DNA from: an uncultured Salinicoccus sp.
GTDB taxonomy: Bacteria; Bacillota; Bacilli; Staphylococcales; Salinicoccaceae
NCBI GenBank assembly: GCA_947494965.1
Contig: CANLWV010000003.1
Span: forward strand, 235,252 to 291,217
Reading direction: 5' to 3'
DNA length: 55,966 nucleotides
The notes under the pieces are model-generated. The model had not been told where the DNA came from and did not search any database. It saw only the letters and a program-made list of their open reading frames with translations. This document shows, piece after piece, positions 44,733 through 53,119 of the stretch. How positions within the stretch are numbered: position 1 is the first letter of the stretch; each line of letters begins with the position of its first letter. The translations under genes were made by a program, and so were the position numbers.

Positions 44733-45545
44733 GTGAAAAAACCATTTTCAAGACTTTTCGGTCTGATGGATAAAAGTGAAAACCAGCAGGAGAAGGTCTC
44801 ACTCCAACATCTGCCTATGGAAAATATTGTCCCCAACCGGTATCAACCGCGGACTGAATTCGATCGGGATAGGATCAGGGAGCTGGCTGACTCCATTGAA
44901 GAACATGGTCTGCTGCAACCGATAACCGTACGGCCGATTGAAGAAGGCATGTATGAAATTATTGCAGGGGAGCGCAGATTCCGGGCACTGAAGATGCTGA
45001 ACCGTGAAGAGGCGGAAGTGATCGTCAAATATCTGACGGATACTGAGTCTGCAGCAATCGCCCTGATCGAGAATATCCAGCGGGAGAACCTTTCCAGTAT
45101 AGAAGAAGCCAGAGCCTACAAAAAACTGCTCAAGATGGATGGCATCACCCAGAAGAACCTTGCCCAAAACTTGGGTAAAAGCCAATCCTTCATTGCGAAC
45201 AAGCTCAGGCTGCTGAAATTGTCCGAACCAGTCATCGAAGCGCTCCAAAGGCAGGAAATCACGGAGCGGCACGCACGCTCGTTGCTGAGTCTAGAAGATG
45301 ACCAGCAAGGTGAAGTGTTAGAAGACATCAGAGCCCGTAAGTGGACTGTAAAAGATACTGAAATGGCAGTGAAAAAGAAAATTCAGCCGGCTAATGATGA
45401 AATGGACTTCAATCAGGATGCTTCATTCGCCCTCAATGGCTTGAACCGTGAAGTGGAACGGCTCAAGAACAAGGGAGTGGATGTTTCCTGCGAAACTTCT
45501 GATACTGCCGATTTTAAAGAGATGACCATCAGAATATATAAATAG
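44733..45545 (+). CDS. noc: Noc nucleoid occlusion protein
   Basis: Noc is a ParB-family CTPase that binds specific sites, spreads on DNA and the membrane, and keeps the division septum off the nucleoid. The 270-residue protein starts MKKPFSRLFGLMDK, an amphipathic membrane-targeting helix. It then has the CTP-binding part NRYQPRTEF and GERRFRALK, and a helix-turn-helix region (TQKNLAQNLGKSQSFIANKLR). The GTG at 44733 has AGGTG six bases upstream. Candidate binding sites are at 25976 and 54583. Confidence 0.95.
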   Translation: MKKPFSRLFGLMDKSENQQEKVSLQHLPMENIVPNRYQPRTEFDRDRIRELADSIEEHGLLQPITVRPIEEGMYEIIAGERRFRALKMLNREEAEVIVKYLTDTESAAIALIENIQRENLSSIEEARAYKKLLKMDGITQKNLAQNLGKSQSFIANKLRLLKLSEPVIEALQRQEITERHARSLLSLEDDQQGEVLEDIRARKWTVKDTEMAVKKKIQPANDEMDFNQDASFALNGLNREVERLKNKGVDVSCETSDTADFKEMTIRIYK

Positions 45546-45571
45546 ACACTCACACATGTGGGTGTCTTTCT
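45545..45571 (+). terminator. Terminator after noc
   Basis: GACACTCACA pairs with TGTGGGTGTC (one GU) over a very short loop and TTTCTCACTTTTTG follows, overlapping the noc stop. Confidence 0.7.
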
Positions 45572-45691
45572 CACTTTTTGTTTATCAAATCCGGGTGAGG
45601 TATCCCGGCTGGGGGCTTCATCATTCAGTGACTGTGACGTATAAACAAGCGTGTTGGGCAAAAACAATTTATTTTAGATTACGGGGGCGAA

Positions 45692-46468
45692 ATGAAAATG
45701 GAAGAAATCAAGATTTCTGATATCAGACGTAACCCTTATCAGCCCCGCATGGAGTTCGATGAAGAGAAATTAAGTGAGTTGGCGGATTCCATCAGGTCGC
45801 ACGGCGTAATACAACCAATCATCCTCAGGAAATCCATCAAAGGATATGATATCGTCGCTGGGGAAAGGCGTTACCGAGCCAGCCGAATGCTTGGCCGGAA
45901 AACAATTCCGGCAATAGTTAAAGAGATGACGGACGCTGAGATGATGGAGCTTGCCATCATAGAGAACCTACAGCGTGAAAATTTGAACCCCCTGGAAGAA
46001 GCTATGAGCTACAGGGAACTGATGGCAGCACTCGACATCACCCAAAATGCAGTGGCAGAAAGACTGGGGAGGTCAAGACCCTACATAGCAAATATGTTGC
46101 GGCTGCTCAACCTTCCGCATACAGTGAAGATGTTGATCAATGATGAAAAGCTCTCAGGTGCGCATGGTCGGACGCTGCTTGCTCTGAACGACACTTTGCA
46201 GATGGAACAGGCAGCGCATCATGCCGTCAAAGAGAAGATGAGTGTGCGGGCACTTGAATCCTACGTAAAAAGTCTTCAACAAAAGCCCGTAGGGCAAAAA
46301 AGAGAAAACAGTAAACCGCGTTTCATCGAGAAACAGGAGAATTCCTTGAAGGAACGCTTTGGTACCACGGTGGAAATCACGAAATCCCGCAAAAAAGGGA
46401 CGATTTCATTCGAGTTTAAAAATGAAGAAGAATACAGAAGAATCATCGCACTTTTAGAGAAAGAATAA
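45692..46468 (+). CDS. parB: ParB (Spo0J) chromosome partitioning protein
   Basis: This 258-residue protein is ParB, which binds parS sites, slides as a CTP-dependent clamp and recruits SMC condensin to the origin. It has the ParB/RepB nuclease-like CTP domain (NPYQPRMEFDEEKLSELADS, GERRYRAS), the middle helix-turn-helix (TQNAVAERLGRSRPYIANMLR) and a dimerising C-terminus. No parA/soj gene adjoins it, as in staphylococci. The ATG at 45692 is close to its GGGGGCG ribosome site; the ATG two codons later is an alternative. Confidence 0.95.
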   Translation: MKMEEIKISDIRRNPYQPRMEFDEEKLSELADSIRSHGVIQPIILRKSIKGYDIVAGERRYRASRMLGRKTIPAIVKEMTDAEMMELAIIENLQRENLNPLEEAMSYRELMAALDITQNAVAERLGRSRPYIANMLRLLNLPHTVKMLINDEKLSGAHGRTLLALNDTLQMEQAAHHAVKEKMSVRALESYVKSLQQKPVGQKRENSKPRFIEKQENSLKERFGTTVEITKSRKKGTISFEFKNEEEYRRIIALLEKE

Positions 46469-46492
46469 AAAAAGAAAGCGAAGGTGGAAACA

Positions 46493-47440
46493 GTGTTCGG
46501 CAATATATTGATGGCAACAGCAGAAAAAGATCCACTCACATTCATCGAAGAAATCAGGGCGACAATCAAAGATCCAGATATATGGACGGATCTCGCTTCG
46601 AAGATCATTTGGTCGATCATTCTAGTTATCGTAGCAATGATTCTGATCAGAATCATCAATCGGACAATTGAAAACTTTTTTAAAGTGAAGTCAAAATCCC
46701 GTTTGAAGGGCAATGAGAAGCGCAATCAGACATTGATCAATGTATTGGAGAACGCAGCAAGCGTCTTCATTTGGTTCGTCATCATCATGATGATTTTTGA
46801 AACATTCAGCCTTCCGGTGCGCACCCTCCTTGCCGGTGCCGGAGTCGTTGGTCTCGCTATAGGTTTTGGGGCGCAGAGTTTGGTGAAAGATATGATAACC
46901 GGCTTCTTCATCCTCTTGGAGAATCAATTCGATAAAGGTGACTTCGTACGGGTGAATACATCAGGCACGACTGTTGCGGAGGGAGAAGTCATTTCTCTCG
47001 GGCTGCGTGCCACGAGGATTCAAGGCTGGGAAGGTGAACTCATCAACCTGCCGAACAGTACCATCAATGAAGTTGTGAATTTTTCTAGGTATAATGCGAT
47101 ATCGATGCTCGATATCAATGTATCCGTCTCTGAAGATCTCGATCGGGTGGAACGAATACTTGAGACATATTTCGCTGAACATTGGCAGGACGAGGAAATG
47201 CTTGTGGCACAACCAGAATTGTTAGGTCTACAAGGCATAGAGAGCGGTGAAGCGATTATACGTGTAATGCTCGAGACCCAGCCTATGGAACATTTCGGTG
47301 TGACGCGGCGTGTAAGGAAGTCGCTCAAAAATCATCTCGAAAGCAAAGGTATCTACATTTCTGTACCTAAAATGGACATACAGGATTATGATGGTAAAAT
47401 GGCTAAAGATGAAGGTGACAGGTATGGCAAAAAATTATAA
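46493..47440 (+). CDS. mscS: MscS-family mechanosensitive channel
   Basis: This protein of about 315 residues has three N-terminal membrane helices (about 35-60, 85-105, 108-130), the pore-lining helix with glycines and alanines (LLAGAGVVGLAIGFGAQSLVKD) and the beta and C-terminal domains of the MscS family. It would release solutes on osmotic downshock. The GTG at 46493 follows AAGGTGG; a GTG at 46484 is possible. It lies between parB and the DUF951 gene, as in related Firmicutes. Confidence 0.92.
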   Translation: MFGNILMATAEKDPLTFIEEIRATIKDPDIWTDLASKIIWSIILVIVAMILIRIINRTIENFFKVKSKSRLKGNEKRNQTLINVLENAASVFIWFVIIMMIFETFSLPVRTLLAGAGVVGLAIGFGAQSLVKDMITGFFILLENQFDKGDFVRVNTSGTTVAEGEVISLGLRATRIQGWEGELINLPNSTINEVVNFSRYNAISMLDINVSVSEDLDRVERILETYFAEHWQDEEMLVAQPELLGLQGIESGEAIIRVMLETQPMEHFGVTRRVRKSLKNHLESKGIYISVPKMDIQDYDGKMAKDEGDRYGKKL

Positions 47441-47618
47441 TCTGAATGATATCGTTGAAATGAAGAAACCGCACCCTTGCGGCAGCAGGTTATTTTCCAT
47501 TACACGGATGGGTGCGGATATAAAAATCAAATGCAATGAATGCGGGCGGGTCATCATGATGCCGCGCCGCGACTTCGAGAAGAGAATGAAAATGGTAAGA
47601 AAAAAATATGAATCGTAA
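47424..47618 (+). CDS. DUF951 zinc-binding protein
   Basis: This 64-residue protein has the DUF951 pattern: NDIVEMKKPHPCGSRLF, then DIKIKCNECGR, where cysteines form a small zinc-binding site, and MMPRRDFEKR. The function is unknown. The ATG at 47424 is preferred (AAGGTGACAGGT upstream) and overlaps the mscS end by 17 bases. The position between mscS and ychF is conserved among staphylococci and bacilli. Confidence 0.92.
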   Translation: MAKNYNLNDIVEMKKPHPCGSRLFSITRMGADIKIKCNECGRVIMMPRRDFEKRMKMVRKKYES

Positions 47619-47630
47619 AGGTGATATCAG

Positions 47631-48731
47631 ATGGCTCTGACAGCAGGTATAGTCGGATTGCCGAACGTCGGCAAATCCACATTATTCAACGCAATAACTA
47701 AAGCAGGCGCACTCGCGGCAAACTATCCATTCGCTACAATCGATCCGAACGTCGGCATCGTGGAAGTACCAGATGAAAGATTGAACATTTTGACGGAAAT
47801 GGTCGAACCTAAAAAGACTGTTCCGACAGCATTTGAGTTTACGGATATTGCTGGGATAGTAAAAGGGGCTTCAAAAGGCGAGGGCCTCGGCAACAAATTC
47901 CTGGCCCATATCCGCGAAGTGGATGCCATCTGTCAGGTGGTGCGGGCATTCGATGACGATAATGTCACCCATGTGTCCGGAAAAGTGGACCCGATCGATG
48001 ATATTGAAATCATCAATATGGAGCTCATATTTGCAGATCTTGAAAGTATAGAGAAAAGACTGCCAAGACTGGAGAAGATGGCCCGTCAAAAAGACAAGGA
48101 CGCGATGGCAGAGCGCGATCTTCTGAGCAAGATCAAAGAAGGATTGGAAAATGACCAGCCGGTCCGTGCATTGGATTTTACGGAAGAAGAAGCACAAATG
48201 GTCAAGACGCTCCACCTTCTGACACAAAAGCCAATGCTTTACGTCGCCAATGTCTCCGAAGAGGATCTTGGTGGTCTGGAAGAGAATGATAACCTGAAAA
48301 AAATTCGTGAATACGCAGAAAAAGAAGGGTCTGAAGTCATCGTCATCTCAGCGAAAGTTGAAGAAGAGATTGCAGTACTCGAGGAAGACGAGAAAGAAAT
48401 GTTCCTGGAAGATCTGGGCATAGAGGAATCCGGCCTGGATAAACTCATTAAAGCAACTTATGACCTGCTTGGGCTGGCTACGTATTTCACAGCTGGAGTG
48501 GAAGAAGTGCGCGCATGGACATTCAGGGAGGGAATGTCTGCACCGGAATGTGCAGGTATCATCCACACTGATTTCCAAAAAGGATTCATCCGTGCAGAGA
48601 CCGTAAGCTACGACGACCTTGTCGAAAACGGCAATATGGCAAAAGCCAAGGAAGCGGGCAGGGTGCGCCTGGAAGGTAAAGAGTACATCATGAAGGATGG
48701 CGACGTCGTCCATTTCAGATTTAACGTTTAA
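47631..48731 (+). CDS. ychF: YchF/Obg-family redox-regulated ATPase
   Basis: YchF is a translation-associated P-loop protein that prefers ATP over GTP. The 366-residue protein has Walker [13 protein letters not shown], the [20 protein letters not shown] segment, and an NVSE motif in place of the NKxD GTP-specificity motif, as expected. The C-terminal TGS domain ends [19 protein letters not shown] precedes the ATG. Confidence 0.97.
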   Translation: MALTAGIVGLPNVGKSTLFNAITKAGALAANYPFATIDPNVGIVEVPDERLNILTEMVEPKKTVPTAFEFTDIAGIVKGASKGEGLGNKFLAHIREVDAICQVVRAFDDDNVTHVSGKVDPIDDIEIINMELIFADLESIEKRLPRLEKMARQKDKDAMAERDLLSKIKEGLENDQPVRALDFTEEEAQMVKTLHLLTQKPMLYVANVSEEDLGGLEENDNLKKIREYAEKEGSEVIVISAKVEEEIAVLEEDEKEMFLEDLGIEESGLDKLIKATYDLLGLATYFTAGVEEVRAWTFREGMSAPECAGIIHTDFQKGFIRAETVSYDDLVENGNMAKAKEAGRVRLEGKEYIMKDGDVVHFRFNV

Positions 48732-48736
48732 AAAGA

Positions 48737-48765
48737 TTGTAAAATGAGTCGATGACTGGTATAAT
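48737..48765 (+). promoter_or_regulatory. rpsF-ssb promoter
   Basis: TTGTAA and TATAAT are separated by 17 bases, shortly after the ychF stop and about 80 bases before rpsF. Confidence 0.8.
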
Positions 48766-48792
48766 TTCAGATTGTGAGTAATGAAAATTATT

Positions 48793-48826
48793 CCTTGCCT
48801 ATTTCCAAGGAAATAGGCCGCTAAAG
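48793..48826 (+). promoter_or_regulatory. Candidate S6:S18-binding leader hairpin
   Basis: In the rpsF leader CCTATTT pairs with AAATAGG and is followed directly by CCGCTAAAG. A hairpin next to an exposed CCG is the hallmark of the S6:S18-binding motif that lets these proteins repress their own operon in many bacteria. Confidence 0.55.
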
Positions 48827-48846
48827 ACCATAAGGAGGTGTAGAAG

Positions 48847-49146
48847 ATGAAAGCATATGAAATTCTATATGTGATCCGCCCGAACATTGAAGACGATGCG
48901 AAACAAGCGCTTGTTGAGCGTTTTGATAACGTTTTGACTTCACAAGGTGCGGAAATCGTCGAATCAAAAGAGTGGGGTAAACGTCGTCTCGAATATGAGA
49001 TCGAAGATTTCACTGAAGGGCTTTACCACATCATCAAAGTAAATGCAGATGTGGAAGCAACAGATGAATTCGAACGTTTGGCCAAAATCAACAATGATAT
49101 CATCCGTCATATCATTGTCCGCGACGAACAAGCAGAAAAAAAGTAA
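48847..49146 (+). CDS. rpsF: 30S ribosomal protein S6
   Basis: The 99-residue protein is S6, which binds with S18 to the platform of the small subunit. It begins [19 protein letters not shown] and has the conserved [10 protein letters not shown] and [11 protein letters not shown] segments. TAAGGAGGTG precedes the ATG. The next gene, ssb, is 21 bases downstream. The S18 gene is displaced by modAB, about 2.3 kb away. Confidence 0.98.
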   Translation: MKAYEILYVIRPNIEDDAKQALVERFDNVLTSQGAEIVESKEWGKRRLEYEIEDFTEGLYHIIKVNADVEATDEFERLAKINNDIIRHIIVRDEQAEKK

Positions 49147-49167
49147 TAATACAATGGAGTTGATTAC

Positions 49168-49662
49168 ATGCTGAACCGTGTTGTACTGGTCGGGCGTCTT
49201 ACAAAAGACCCTGAACTGAAAGTCAGTCAGAATAATATCTCTGTAGCAACCTTTACTTTAGCAGTCAACCGCCCATTCACAAATGCGAATGGCGAGCGTG
49301 GCGCTGATTTCATAAACTGCGTCGTTTTCCGTAAGCAAGCAGAAAACGTCAACCAGTATCTTAAAAAAGGCAGCCTAGCAGGAGTTGACGGCAGGTTGCA
49401 GAGTCGTTCTTATGAGAATAAGGAAGGACAGAGAGTATATGTGACTGAAGTAGTGTGTGATAGTGTACAGTTCCTGGAACCTAAAGGGCAAGGCAGTAAT
49501 CAACAAAATAATAACTCAGCAGACAGCTATCAGAATGCGTATGGAAATCAGTCCACTGGTTCAAGACCCGCTCAACGTTCCCGTCAGGATTCGGTTGAGG
49601 AAAATCCATTTGCCAATGCAGATGGACCGGTCGACATCAGTGATGATGACCTACCATTCTAA
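49168..49662 (+). CDS. ssb: Single-stranded DNA-binding protein
   Basis: SSB coats single-stranded DNA during replication and repair. The 164-residue protein has the OB-fold ([18 protein letters not shown], then [14 protein letters not shown]), a glutamine- and asparagine-rich linker, and the acidic partner-binding tip [15 protein letters not shown] lies upstream. It is co-transcribed with rpsF; a strong terminator about 80 bases downstream separates it from modA. Confidence 0.98.
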   Translation: MLNRVVLVGRLTKDPELKVSQNNISVATFTLAVNRPFTNANGERGADFINCVVFRKQAENVNQYLKKGSLAGVDGRLQSRSYENKEGQRVYVTEVVCDSVQFLEPKGQGSNQQNNNSADSYQNAYGNQSTGSRPAQRSRQDSVEENPFANADGPVDISDDDLPF

Positions 49663-49744
49663 AAAGTGCCCGGTTTAACGGGTGACTGATTAACGTGTGA
49701 GAAGTATGTGTGTGTATAGAATATAGTGTGGATTCTATACGTGG

Positions 49745-49775
49745 GGCATCCCGGTAATCCGGGATGCCTTTTTTA
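49745..49775 (+). terminator. Terminator after ssb
   Basis: A perfect 10-base stem GGCATCCCGG/CCGGGATGCC around TAAT is followed by TTTTTTATTT. It ends the rpsF-ssb transcript before modA. Confidence 0.92.
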
Positions 49776-49864
49776 TTTCACAATAATGCCGAATGAGGCA
49801 TTCTATACCCAATCATAAATGGTTATAATGGCAAGTAAGGATATGTCAGGATAGGAGATTTACT

Positions 49865-50620
49865 ATGGGCCGTCGTTTTTTTGTCATAATCATCATGATT
49901 GTAATTCTATCAGCTGCATGCAGTGGGGGGCAGAAGTCTCAATCCGCGCTTACTATTTCGGTGGCAGCGAGCCTCAGCGCTCCGATGGAAGAACTGGAAA
50001 AACTTTATGAGAACAAACACCCTGGCGTTGAAATCTCATTCAACTTCGGTGGATCAGGTACATTGCAGCAACAGATTTCCAAAGGGGCGCCTGCAGACCT
50101 ATTCATCTCGGCGGCGTCGGATAAATTTCAGCTGTTAATGGACGAGGGTAAAATCGATGAACAGAACAAGGCGGTATTGCTCGGAAACTCTCTGGTACTG
50201 GTTATACCTACAGAAGGAGAAAAAGTATCGGTCAGTTCCCTCGATCAGGTGGATAGGATTTCCATCGGCACCCCGGATTCGGTGCCAGCCGGCCGTTATG
50301 CTGAAGAAGCCTTGAGGACCATGGGTATCCTTAAAGACGTTGAGAATAATACCGTCTATGCAAAAGATGTCAAACAAGTGTTATCTTATGTAGAGACAGG
50401 TAATGTGGCAGCCGGCGTCGTCTACCGGACCGATGCATGGATGAGCGATAAGGTGGAAATCGTGCATGAATTCCCTGCTGACTCCCACACGACGATAGAA
50501 TATCCAGCAGGGGTCCTGAAAGAGGCCCCAAATTATGAAGCTGCAGTTGAATTTTATGAGTTCCTCCAGACTGATGCAGCATTGAAGGTGTTTGAAAGCT
50601 ATGGATTCACTATTAAATAG
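49865..50620 (+). CDS. modA: Molybdate ABC transporter substrate-binding lipoprotein
   Basis: ModA captures molybdate (or tungstate) outside the cell. The 251-residue protein has a signal peptide with lipobox SAAC and the lipid cysteine at residue 19. The family start ISVAASLSAPMEELEKLYE follows, then FNFGGSGTLQQQISKGAPADLFISA, and YRTDAW later. AGGAG lies upstream. A TATAAT at 49824 with a weak -35 may be its promoter. It overlaps modB. No modC ATPase is nearby, and the gene is inserted between ssb and rpsR. Confidence 0.92.
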   Translation: MGRRFFVIIIMIVILSAACSGGQKSQSALTISVAASLSAPMEELEKLYENKHPGVEISFNFGGSGTLQQQISKGAPADLFISAASDKFQLLMDEGKIDEQNKAVLLGNSLVLVIPTEGEKVSVSSLDQVDRISIGTPDSVPAGRYAEEALRTMGILKDVENNTVYAKDVKQVLSYVETGNVAAGVVYRTDAWMSDKVEIVHEFPADSHTTIEYPAGVLKEAPNYEAAVEFYEFLQTDAALKVFESYGFTIK

Positions 50621-51281
50621 CATAACATGGGAGGCATTTTTTGATCCCATCAGACTCTCCATAAGGGTATCGCTGATTGCGTTCATCATCGTAGTCATTT
50701 CAGGCACCCTTATGGCAAAGTGGATGACGTCACGCACGTTTCCCGGACAATCCATCATTGAAACTCTCATCATGTTGCCGCTCGTGCTGCCGCCGACGGT
50801 TGTCGGCTTTTTACTGATTGTCATTTTTGGCAATGACGCGCTATTGGGATCTTGGATAATTTGGCTGTTTGATCAGCCGGTCATCTTTACTTGGTATGCT
50901 GCTGTCATCGCCAGTGCAGTAGTGGCGTTTCCACTCATGTATCAATCGGCAAAGGCTGGTTTTGAGAATGTAGATCATGATATAGAAGAAGCAGCTAAGG
51001 TGGATGGTGCGGGCCGTTTTCAGACCTTTTTCCGGATTTCGGTTCCACTCGCTTCAAAAGCGCTTTTTGCGGGCGGCGTACTGAGTTTTGCCAGGGCCTT
51101 GGGTGAATTCGGCGCCACCTTGATGTTTGCGGGGAACATCCCGGGGCGTACACAGACAGTGCCAACAGCAATATACATCGCCCTCGATTCAGGGAAGATG
51201 ACGCTGGCATGGATGTGGGTCATTACAATCGTCATCATCTCTTTCATCATGATGTATTTTGTCAGGGTCAGAAATCGGTGA
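50601..51281 (+). CDS. modB: Molybdate ABC transporter permease
   Basis: ModB forms the membrane channel of the molybdate importer. The 226-residue protein has about five membrane helices and the ABC-permease coupling loop EEAAKVDGAGRFQTFFRISVPLA. LPLVLPPTVVGF is typical of ModB. The ATG at 50601 is used because AAGGTG is 10 bases upstream; it lies within the modA end (20-base overlap). The matching ATPase ModC is not in the window, so it must be encoded elsewhere or be borrowed. Confidence 0.92.
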   Translation: MDSLLNSITWEAFFDPIRLSIRVSLIAFIIVVISGTLMAKWMTSRTFPGQSIIETLIMLPLVLPPTVVGFLLIVIFGNDALLGSWIIWLFDQPVIFTWYAAVIASAVVAFPLMYQSAKAGFENVDHDIEEAAKVDGAGRFQTFFRISVPLASKALFAGGVLSFARALGEFGATLMFAGNIPGRTQTVPTAIYIALDSGKMTLAWMWVITIVIISFIMMYFVRVRNR

Positions 51282-51336
51282 ATCGTCCCGTCCCATAATC
51301 GTGTAATTATATTCGTCAAATGATATAATCCACCAA

Positions 51337-51365
51337 TTGACATAAGAAACAATTGTGTGTACAAT
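51337..51365 (+). promoter_or_regulatory. rpsR promoter
   Basis: TTGACA and TACAAT are spaced by exactly 17 bases, about 125 bases before rpsR. It gives S18 its own transcription, independent of rpsF-ssb. Confidence 0.85.
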
Positions 51366-51488
51366 ATAGCATGCACATACACTTACACACGTTCATCAGG
51401 AAATAACGAAATTATAGATGTGAATTCATGAATGCGGTAGCCACACACTGCTGCGTCATCCATTCAATCTGTAGAGGAGGAAAAAATC

Positions 51489-51728
51489 ATGGCAGGTCCA
51501 AGAAGAGGCGGTCGCCGTCGTAAAAAGGTTTGCTATTTCACAGCTAATGGAATTACACACATTGACTATAAAGAAGTAGATCTCCTTAAAAAGTTCATTT
51601 CAGAACGTGGTAAAATTCTTCCAAGACGTGTAACAGGTACTTCTGCGAAGTATCAGCGCCAGCTTACAAAAGCAATCAAACGCGCACGTCATATGGCATT
51701 GCTTCCATATGTTAAGGAAGAACAATAA
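51489..51728 (+). CDS. rpsR: 30S ribosomal protein S18
   Basis: The 79-residue protein is S18, the partner of S6 on the small-subunit platform. It has the conserved segments [21 protein letters not shown] and [33 protein letters not shown] stands before the ATG. It normally follows ssb directly; here modAB stands between, and rpsR has its own promoter and a 120-base leader whose function I cannot assign. Confidence 0.98.
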   Translation: MAGPRRGGRRRKKVCYFTANGITHIDYKEVDLLKKFISERGKILPRRVTGTSAKYQRQLTKAIKRARHMALLPYVKEEQ

Positions 51729-51740
51729 TATAAGTTAAGT

Positions 51741-51777
51741 AAAAACCCCTTGATGCCATTGGCATCAAGGGGTTTTT
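51741..51777 (+). terminator. rpsR terminator
   Basis: A perfect 17-base stem (AAAAACCCCTTGATGCC with GGCATCAAGGGGTTTTT) around ATT, 12 bases after the rpsR stop. Confidence 0.95.
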
Positions 51778-51876
51778 ACATGCTTGAATTTTTTTCAGGT
51801 GAAGTGAATAAAGAGTCTTCCGAAACTAATGCTCGATGAACGCAGAGATTATCAATAAGCGCTATTCCTAATCACA

Positions 51877-51948
51877 ATGGCGGTCGTTTATAGTCAAGTT
51901 ACTGATAAGCAAGAAGCTCAAATAAAATTCTTGTTGGGGAAAGTGTAA
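51877..51948 (+). pseudogene. Possible tyrosine-recombinase C-terminal remnant
   Basis: A 23-codon open stretch reads MAVVYSQVTDKQEAQIKFLL and then three more residues and a stop. The YSxVTD pattern near a C-terminus resembles the end of phage-type integrases, where the tyrosine would be catalytic. Nothing recognisable precedes it in the 99 bases back to the rpsR terminator, and no ribosome site is seen. It may be a decayed integrase end or chance; it is the only recognisable content of 51778-51960. Confidence 0.25.
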
Positions 51949-51960
51949 TTTTAAAATATG

Positions 51961-52188
51961 CTATCCATTAAGTTGATCATTAACAGATATCATCACAAGG
52001 TCGTGTAGATTCTTTCGGAACACTTCTTCGTAATGATCTAGGAACGTATCAGTATTCTTTCTCATAAACTCATAAACATCTGAATCTTGTTCAGATACCA
52101 ACTGATTAAAATCATCTTTCGTCTCTTTAACAGTCAGTTCTGCTGCTTTAGGGACTAACTCATCAAACTTGATTGTAACATTTTCCAT
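51961..52188 (-). CDS. Small acidic hypothetical protein
   Basis: This 75-residue acidic protein, probably helical, has no motif that I recognise (KFDELVPKAAELTVKETKDD, then a helix with FLDHYEEVFRKNLHDL). The ATG at 52188 has GGGAGGTGGTG about ten bases upstream; an in-frame upstream extension lacks support. It follows the dehydrogenase gene by 58 bases on the same strand without an obvious terminator, so the two may be co-transcribed. Function unknown. Confidence 0.65.
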   Translation of the reverse strand: MENVTIKFDELVPKAAELTVKETKDDFNQLVSEQDSDVYEFMRKNTDTFLDHYEEVFRKNLHDLVMISVNDQLNG

Positions 52189-52246
52189 GTCATCACCACC
52201 TCCCTTTAAGAAGAGCACCAATTGATATCAAAAGGTTTCCTCTCTT

Positions 52247-52987
52247 TTAACGTCCGACTGTCCAGCCTCCGTCTACTTTAATTTCAGCTCCCTGCATATA
52301 GTCTGATTCGTCTGAAGCCAGAAAAACTGCTGCGGCGGCTATTTCATCCGGCTTGCCGGCTCTGCCTGCAGGAATATCTTTTAGCCTTTCATCTTGGATG
52401 CCTTCAGTCATAGGTGTCTCAATGAAACCTGGAGCGATTAAATTGGATTTGATGCCTTTATGGCCGAAATCATAGGCCAATTGTTTGGTGAAGCCGCTGA
52501 TTGCGTGTTTACTCGTTACATAAGTGTTGCCACCCGCACCAGCGACAAATGTCGATTGCGATCCGATATTGATGATGGAACCTTTGCCCTTTTCTAAAAG
52601 TATGGGAATGATTGCTTTTGTGACAAGGTATGGCCCTTTGACGTTTACATCCATCAATTTATCAAAATCCGCTTCATCCGTTTCAATGATGTTATTGTAG
52701 GCATCATGGATGCCTGCCCCGTTATACAGTACATCAATAGTGCCGTATTCCTTCACTATTCTATCAACACCATCTTTAACCGAAGCTGTATTTGTTATAT
52801 CCATTTGTACGAAAATCGCCTTTCCGTTTTCTTTTTCGATATCTGTGACGATGCTCTGGCCGTGCGCTTCATTGGTTCCGACTACAGCGACCTTGGCACC
52901 TTCTTTTGAAAACATTTTAGCAGTAGCTTCTCCAAGCCCTGATGTACCGCCTATGACTACAGCCACTTTGTCGTCTAGTCTTCCCAT
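52247..52987 (-). CDS. Short-chain dehydrogenase/reductase
   Basis: This 246-residue NAD(P)-dependent oxidoreductase of the classical SDR family has the cofactor motif GGTSGLGE (about 13-20), NGAG, and the catalytic serine in IGSQS with YVTSK (Y and K of YxxxK). The C-terminus has the usual ADEIAAAAVFLASDESDYMQGAEIKVDGGWT. Glucose-1-dehydrogenase-like or 3-oxoacyl-reductase-like activity is possible, but the substrate cannot be told. GAGGAGG lies before the ATG at 52987. Confidence 0.92.
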   Translation of the reverse strand: MGRLDDKVAVVIGGTSGLGEATAKMFSKEGAKVAVVGTNEAHGQSIVTDIEKENGKAIFVQMDITNTASVKDGVDRIVKEYGTIDVLYNGAGIHDAYNNIIETDEADFDKLMDVNVKGPYLVTKAIIPILLEKGKGSIINIGSQSTFVAGAGGNTYVTSKHAISGFTKQLAYDFGHKGIKSNLIAPGFIETPMTEGIQDERLKDIPAGRAGKPDEIAAAAVFLASDESDYMQGAEIKVDGGWTVGR

Positions 52988-53079
52988 TCTTTTCTCCTCC
53001 TCGATCATTTTGAAATCTTATTATCTTCAAATTGAATCCGAAACCATCTTTGATACCCAACTACCGGGAGTAGGAATGA

Positions 53080-53108
53080 ATAAATCCCCACGGCTTGGCA
53101 CCGTAGGG
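53080..53108 (-). terminator. Probable terminator after the stress protein gene
   Basis: On the minus strand CCCTACGG pairs with CCGTGGGG (one GU) over a 7-base loop, followed by a weak T run (ATTTATTC). It lies about 12 bases after the stop of the YflT-type gene. Confidence 0.55.
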
Positions 53109-53119
53109 AAGGGTAATCG

